Shown one piece after another: positions 61,111 to 64,000 of a stretch of 64,000 bases of DNA (positions are counted from its first letter, which is position 1; each line of letters opens with the position of its first letter). Made by a program: the position numbers and the translations under genes. This DNA comes from Aerococcus urinae. Its GTDB lineage: Bacteria > Bacillota > Bacilli > Lactobacillales > Aerococcaceae. Location of the stretch: contig NZ_CP014161.1 in assembly GCF_001543175.1 (NCBI RefSeq), forward strand, positions 1,178,001 to 1,242,000. The letters run 5' to 3'. The notes under the pieces are model-generated. The model had not been told where the DNA came from and did no database searches. It saw only the letters and a program-made list of their open reading frames with translations.

Positions 61111-61797
61111 CTAGTCGCTAATCGGGTCAAGGGATAAAATATAACAAGTCTGGTCTTTCACTTCAAAGCGAATATTATAGGATCCATAAAGCATCCCATA
61201 TTCACGATCTTCCTGCCTTTGGTAAGCAGGCCTGGGATCAGCGGCTAAGACCTCAGTAATCCCCTCTCTTTCCGCTTGAGAAACTTGGTCCGCCAAGTCT
61301 TCGGGCCAGTGGACTTGGAGGGTATTAAAGGCCACCTGGTCAATAAAGCCAGATTGCCCGTCATTTAGCGCATCCGATTCACTAGAATAGGGTTTGATAT
61401 CATAAATTGGGGTGCCGTCCACCATGTCGATCCCCGACACAATTAACTTGGGTCCCTCGGGACTATCACTATCTAACCCCTCCAATTTCACTGCTGACAA
61501 AGCTAAACGGTTGGGACGGAAGGGTGAGCGCGAAGCAAAAACACCAACGCGCTGGTTGCCACCTAAACGAGGTGGGCGGACAGTCGCTTTAAAAGTTTCA
61601 CTCTCCTTGACTTGAGAAAATCCCCAGATTAACCAGAGATAGGTAAAGTCTTCAATTCCTTTAAAAGCTTCCAACTGGCGGTATTCTTTTTCAAAGATAA
61701 TTTCTCCATAAGAATGTTCGGCCTTAACCCCTTGGCGTGGAATGCCAAACTTTTCCTTAAAGGGAGTATGGATATGAGCTATGGGATGAATTTCCAT
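61111..61797 (-). CDS. trmO: tRNA (N6-threonylcarbamoyladenosine37-N6)-methyltransferase TrmO
   Basis: A 228-residue protein of the TrmO/TsaA (UPF0066) family, which methylates t6A37 of tRNAs. HIHTPFKEKFGIPRQGV near the N-terminus, RPPRLGGNQRVGVFASRSPFRPNRLALSAVKL and GIDMVDGTPIYDIKPY are the family core. AGGAGG precedes the ATG. Normal length. It stands alone between the LemA pair and a hydrolase. Confidence 0.93.
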   Translation of the reverse strand: MEIHPIAHIHTPFKEKFGIPRQGVKAEHSYGEIIFEKEYRQLEAFKGIEDFTYLWLIWGFSQVKESETFKATVRPPRLGGNQRVGVFASRSPFRPNRLALSAVKLEGLDSDSPEGPKLIVSGIDMVDGTPIYDIKPYSSESDALNDGQSGFIDQVAFNTLQVHWPEDLADQVSQAEREGITEVLAADPRPAYQRQEDREYGMLYGSYNIRFEVKDQTCYILSLDPISD

Positions 61798-61843
61798 CGA
61801 ACGACCTGCCTCCTTCTTATCCTATTATTTATTAACAATTCTC

Positions 61844-62932
61844 TTAATACTTATCAAAACAGGCCCTGACACGATCAGCAAAGCGGTCAGGATCATCAAG
61901 ATAAGGACTATGACCGCAATCTTTCAGCAAGTAAAAAGCCTTATCGGGAGCGGTTAGGGACTGATAATAGTTAAAGACCTGACTAAAAGGCGCAGTCCAG
62001 TCTCTTCCCCCAGAGACAAAGTAAACCGGTACCTGGTAGCTATCCCCTTGGGCCAATTTAAATTGATTGGAAACAATCATCAAGGGCGCTTGGATGGCAA
62101 TATAATGCGACAATTGAAAGAGAAAAAGTCCATACCATCTTAAATCCAGCCAAGAAAAATCGGGGGCAGTCAGGGCCAGCCATGTCCCTTTTAAAGCGTC
62201 TGCGATGGGGTTACCCGGTAAATATTTTCCTGCTACCTGTTCAATGGTTAAGTAGTCTTGGGCGGGAATCAGACGATGGTTGAGTTGATCATCACTGGCC
62301 CGTTTTAAAGAACGAATTTCTAGTAAACCGTCCCTATTCCCTGCTGCTCGGGCAGTGTTTTCTGCCTGGTCGAGAAGGCTTCTCTGGGAAGCAATGATAT
62401 CAATAATCTGGCTCACTCCCAGATAGGCCCTAACCTTATGGGGGTGGGTCTTAATATAGAGGCTGCTCACTTGACTCCCCCAAGAGTGGCCGATAATAAA
62501 GATTTTCTCTTGCTTAAAACGGGCCCTTAAATAATCCACGACCTCATCCATATCATCAATAATTTGGGCCAAGGTCATTTTGGAAACCTGCCCTTGGTTT
62601 AAGTAATAAGTCCGTCCCGCTCCCCGCTGACTCCAATAAGCAAAGGTATAATCCTCTTCAAGGGCCGGTTGATAGGCATAGGTTAAAAAGGGATTAGCCA
62701 TTCCTGGCCCACCGTGAACCCATAAAATCACTGGATTAGTCCTTTGATTACCTCTTAATTGCAGAGCCTGTGGGATGCCACCCGCTTGAATGATGACATT
62801 TTCTTGGATTCCTAGGGGAGATGCTATTCGACTTTGACAGGCATGCTTCTTCCTCTGTAAAAAGATCGCTAGACTACTAAGTCCTAAAACGCTAAGACTA
62901 GCCTTGAGGAAGCCTTTAAAATTCTGTTTCAT
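61844..62932 (-). CDS. Membrane-anchored alpha/beta hydrolase, proline iminopeptidase-like
   Basis: A 362-residue serine hydrolase. Residues 8-26 form a membrane anchor or uncleaved signal. HGGPG (73-77) is the oxyanion motif of the proline iminopeptidase group, the nucleophile is Ser150 in GHSWGS, an Asp lies in SGGRDWTAP and a His in KDCGHSPYLDD. SQRGAGRTYY replaces the usual DQRGAGRS. Substrate unknown; a peptidase or esterase is possible. GAAAGGAGCG precedes the ATG. Confidence 0.85.
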   Translation of the reverse strand: MKQNFKGFLKASLSVLGLSSLAIFLQRKKHACQSRIASPLGIQENVIIQAGGIPQALQLRGNQRTNPVILWVHGGPGMANPFLTYAYQPALEEDYTFAYWSQRGAGRTYYLNQGQVSKMTLAQIIDDMDEVVDYLRARFKQEKIFIIGHSWGSQVSSLYIKTHPHKVRAYLGVSQIIDIIASQRSLLDQAENTARAAGNRDGLLEIRSLKRASDDQLNHRLIPAQDYLTIEQVAGKYLPGNPIADALKGTWLALTAPDFSWLDLRWYGLFLFQLSHYIAIQAPLMIVSNQFKLAQGDSYQVPVYFVSGGRDWTAPFSQVFNYYQSLTAPDKAFYLLKDCGHSPYLDDPDRFADRVRACFDKY

Positions 62933-63122
62933 GGTCGCTCCTTTCCTCTTCTGTTATTTGTTCAATTATAACACGATTTATTGGCCAGCCTGCCCGTCAA
63001 CTAGGATTTTTACTGGATAAATGCCCCGACCTCTAAGGGGAAAATTTATTTTTCAGCGAGGTTACAGATAACTTATTATTTGATTAAATATTAGCCAAAG
63101 TTTTTTATTTGTCTTTGGGATT

Positions 63123-63131
63123 TGCTATACT
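63123..63131 (+). promoter_or_regulatory. Extended -10 promoter of the lipoprotein gene
   Basis: TGCTATACT is an extended -10, about 40 bases before the ATG. No convincing -35 is present. Confidence 0.5.
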
Positions 63132-63170
63132 TAATGCAATTCGTAAAAGCGCTATGAAAGGAGTCCTCTG

Positions 63171-63821
63171 ATGAAATTACAAAAGTTCTCACTGATAAGC
63201 CTATCTCTATTAACTACTGGTCTCCTCCTCAGCTCTTGTCAAAATCAAGCCAATGAGGCAGCCAGTGCTCAAGCTCAAAACGAAAGTCAGTCTCAAGCCC
63301 ATACGATTAAAGAAGATGCCGATAAAGAAGCTAGTCAGCACAACCTGGAAAATCCCGCTGATAGTACCAAGCAAGAAAATATTGACCAAGATGCCAACTA
63401 CCAGGTCAATCAAACCATTCCAATCTTCTGCCCTGACGATCCAGAAAAATTAATTGCCGAATTGAAAGTAACGCAAGTGTCAAATACTGTCAACGCCCTG
63501 CCCCAAGACATGGTTGAAGACCCTAACTATGACCACAAGACCCTGGCCACAATTGAAATTGAATATAAGAATATCGCTTCCCAGGATGCCATGGCTATTG
63601 GACCAGAAAACTTCACAATCACAGACCAAAATGGTAATCAATTAGAAGCCATCGACCGAGTAGATGGGGACAAATCAGTCGACCAAGGCCAAATTGCTCG
63701 CTCACAATTCTTTGTCAAGTATGACCCCAGTCAAGCTTTTGACCAAGTCACCATGGACCTCCACCCCCTTAACGCCCAAGAACCCCTCGCTCGTATTCAT
63801 GCTAAGGTGAGCCACGACTAA
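63171..63821 (+). CDS. Lipoprotein with C-terminal DUF4352/DUF5067-like immunoglobulin-type domain
   Basis: A 216-residue secreted lipoprotein. The signal peptide ends in the lipobox LLLSSC with lipidated Cys23. A Gln/Ser/Ala-rich linker follows (24-80), then a beta-rich domain with TLATIEIEYKNIASQDAMAIGPENFTI, similar to DUF4352/DUF5067 domains of Firmicutes lipoproteins. Function unknown. GAAAGGAG precedes the ATG. It is transcribed away from the hydrolase. Confidence 0.85.
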   Translation: MKLQKFSLISLSLLTTGLLLSSCQNQANEAASAQAQNESQSQAHTIKEDADKEASQHNLENPADSTKQENIDQDANYQVNQTIPIFCPDDPEKLIAELKVTQVSNTVNALPQDMVEDPNYDHKTLATIEIEYKNIASQDAMAIGPENFTITDQNGNQLEAIDRVDGDKSVDQGQIARSQFFVKYDPSQAFDQVTMDLHPLNAQEPLARIHAKVSHD

Positions 63822-63855
63822 GGGCTAAGTGATCAGCTTACCATTAAATAGTAGC

Positions 63856-63904
63856 AAAAGTGCACCAGACAGCCTTAACACCCTAGTCCGGTGCACTTTT
63901 TGTC
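63856..63904 (+). terminator. Terminator after the lipoprotein gene
   Basis: AAAAGTGCACC pairs with GGTGCACTTTT, extended by GAC/GTC, and is followed by T residues. Confidence 0.88.
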
Positions 63905-64000
63905 ATGTATGGAAAACGTTTTTCACTAAAGCCTATGCCTTCTCGCTTAAAACGTGCTAAGCTATGATTAATTATAGATAAAGTTCTGCTTTGGAAAGGG
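63905..64000 (+). other. Leader of a gene beyond the right edge
   Basis: About 95 bases hold no gene. A TATGAT at 63963-63968 could be a -10, and the window ends in GGAAAGGG, a likely ribosome site, so a plus-strand gene probably starts just outside. Confidence 0.4.

Noticed and set aside
63909-63926. A cre-like palindrome around TGGAAAACGTTTTTCA before the next gene
   Set aside because: Each half is one base too long for the CcpA consensus, and the gene it would control is outside the window.

Overview
The window reads as chromosomal DNA of a low-GC Gram-positive coccus of the order Lactobacillales, most likely Aerococcaceae (Aerococcus-like). The basis is the Firmicutes gene order (efp-asp23-nusB-folD-xseAB-ispA-tlyA-recN-miaA-hflX; murI-rdgB-yfcE; zapA-cvpA-mutS2-trxA), a Gram-positive comG pilus operon, a Wzd/Wze/Wzh capsule module with an LCP protein, and an ntp-type V-ATPase. 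The genus is an inference from content; no rRNA is present.

Layout. 1-10.6 kb (minus strand): capsule operon read from an LCP protein through the tyrosine-kinase regulators (wzd, wze, wzh) into sugar genes that match, one for one, the D-FucNAc/L-FucNAc genes of Staphylococcus aureus type 5/8 capsule (capD, capM, capN, capL, capE, capF, capG; capG runs off the left edge). 10.7-12.7 kb: a flavocytochrome-type reductase. 12.78-14.1 kb: a very AT-rich three-gene island beside tRNA-Arg(UCU), read here as a toxin-antitoxin-SecB-like-chaperone (TAC) locus, the most notable system in the window. 14.6-26 kb: housekeeping genes. 26.2-30.7 kb: comGA-comGG competence pilus operon with an oversized ComGG. 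31-39.7 kb (plus strand): nine-gene V-ATPase operon in an unusual order. 39.8-47.6 kb: YtxH and DUF948 envelope proteins, MscS channel, yfcE-rdgB-murI, GltS-type transporter, MgsA, a small membrane protein and thioredoxin. 47.8-51.8 kb: mutS2 (broken by a one-base frameshift), cvpA, zapA. 51.9-64 kb: PTS IICB with a TIM-barrel partner, DUF368 protein, ABC exporter with a TetR regulator, DUF2207/LemA pair, TrmO, alpha/beta hydrolase, lipoprotein.

How parts fit. The capsule regulators control chain length and polymerisation of the sugar built by the downstream enzymes, and LCP proteins ligate such polymers to peptidoglycan. The V-ATPase couples ATP hydrolysis to cation pumping in a fermentative cell. 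ComG proteins build the DNA-uptake pseudopilus. The TAC trio would be an addiction or anti-phage module whose antitoxin depends on its own chaperone.

Outside genes, the most striking structure is a family of about 121-124 bp palindromic units ending in GTCRCACTCT. They form a tandem array near 42.1-42.5 kb and occur elsewhere as degenerate or inverted copies; two copies show a compensatory base-pair change in the central hairpin. All functional calls are from sequence reading alone, with no database search.
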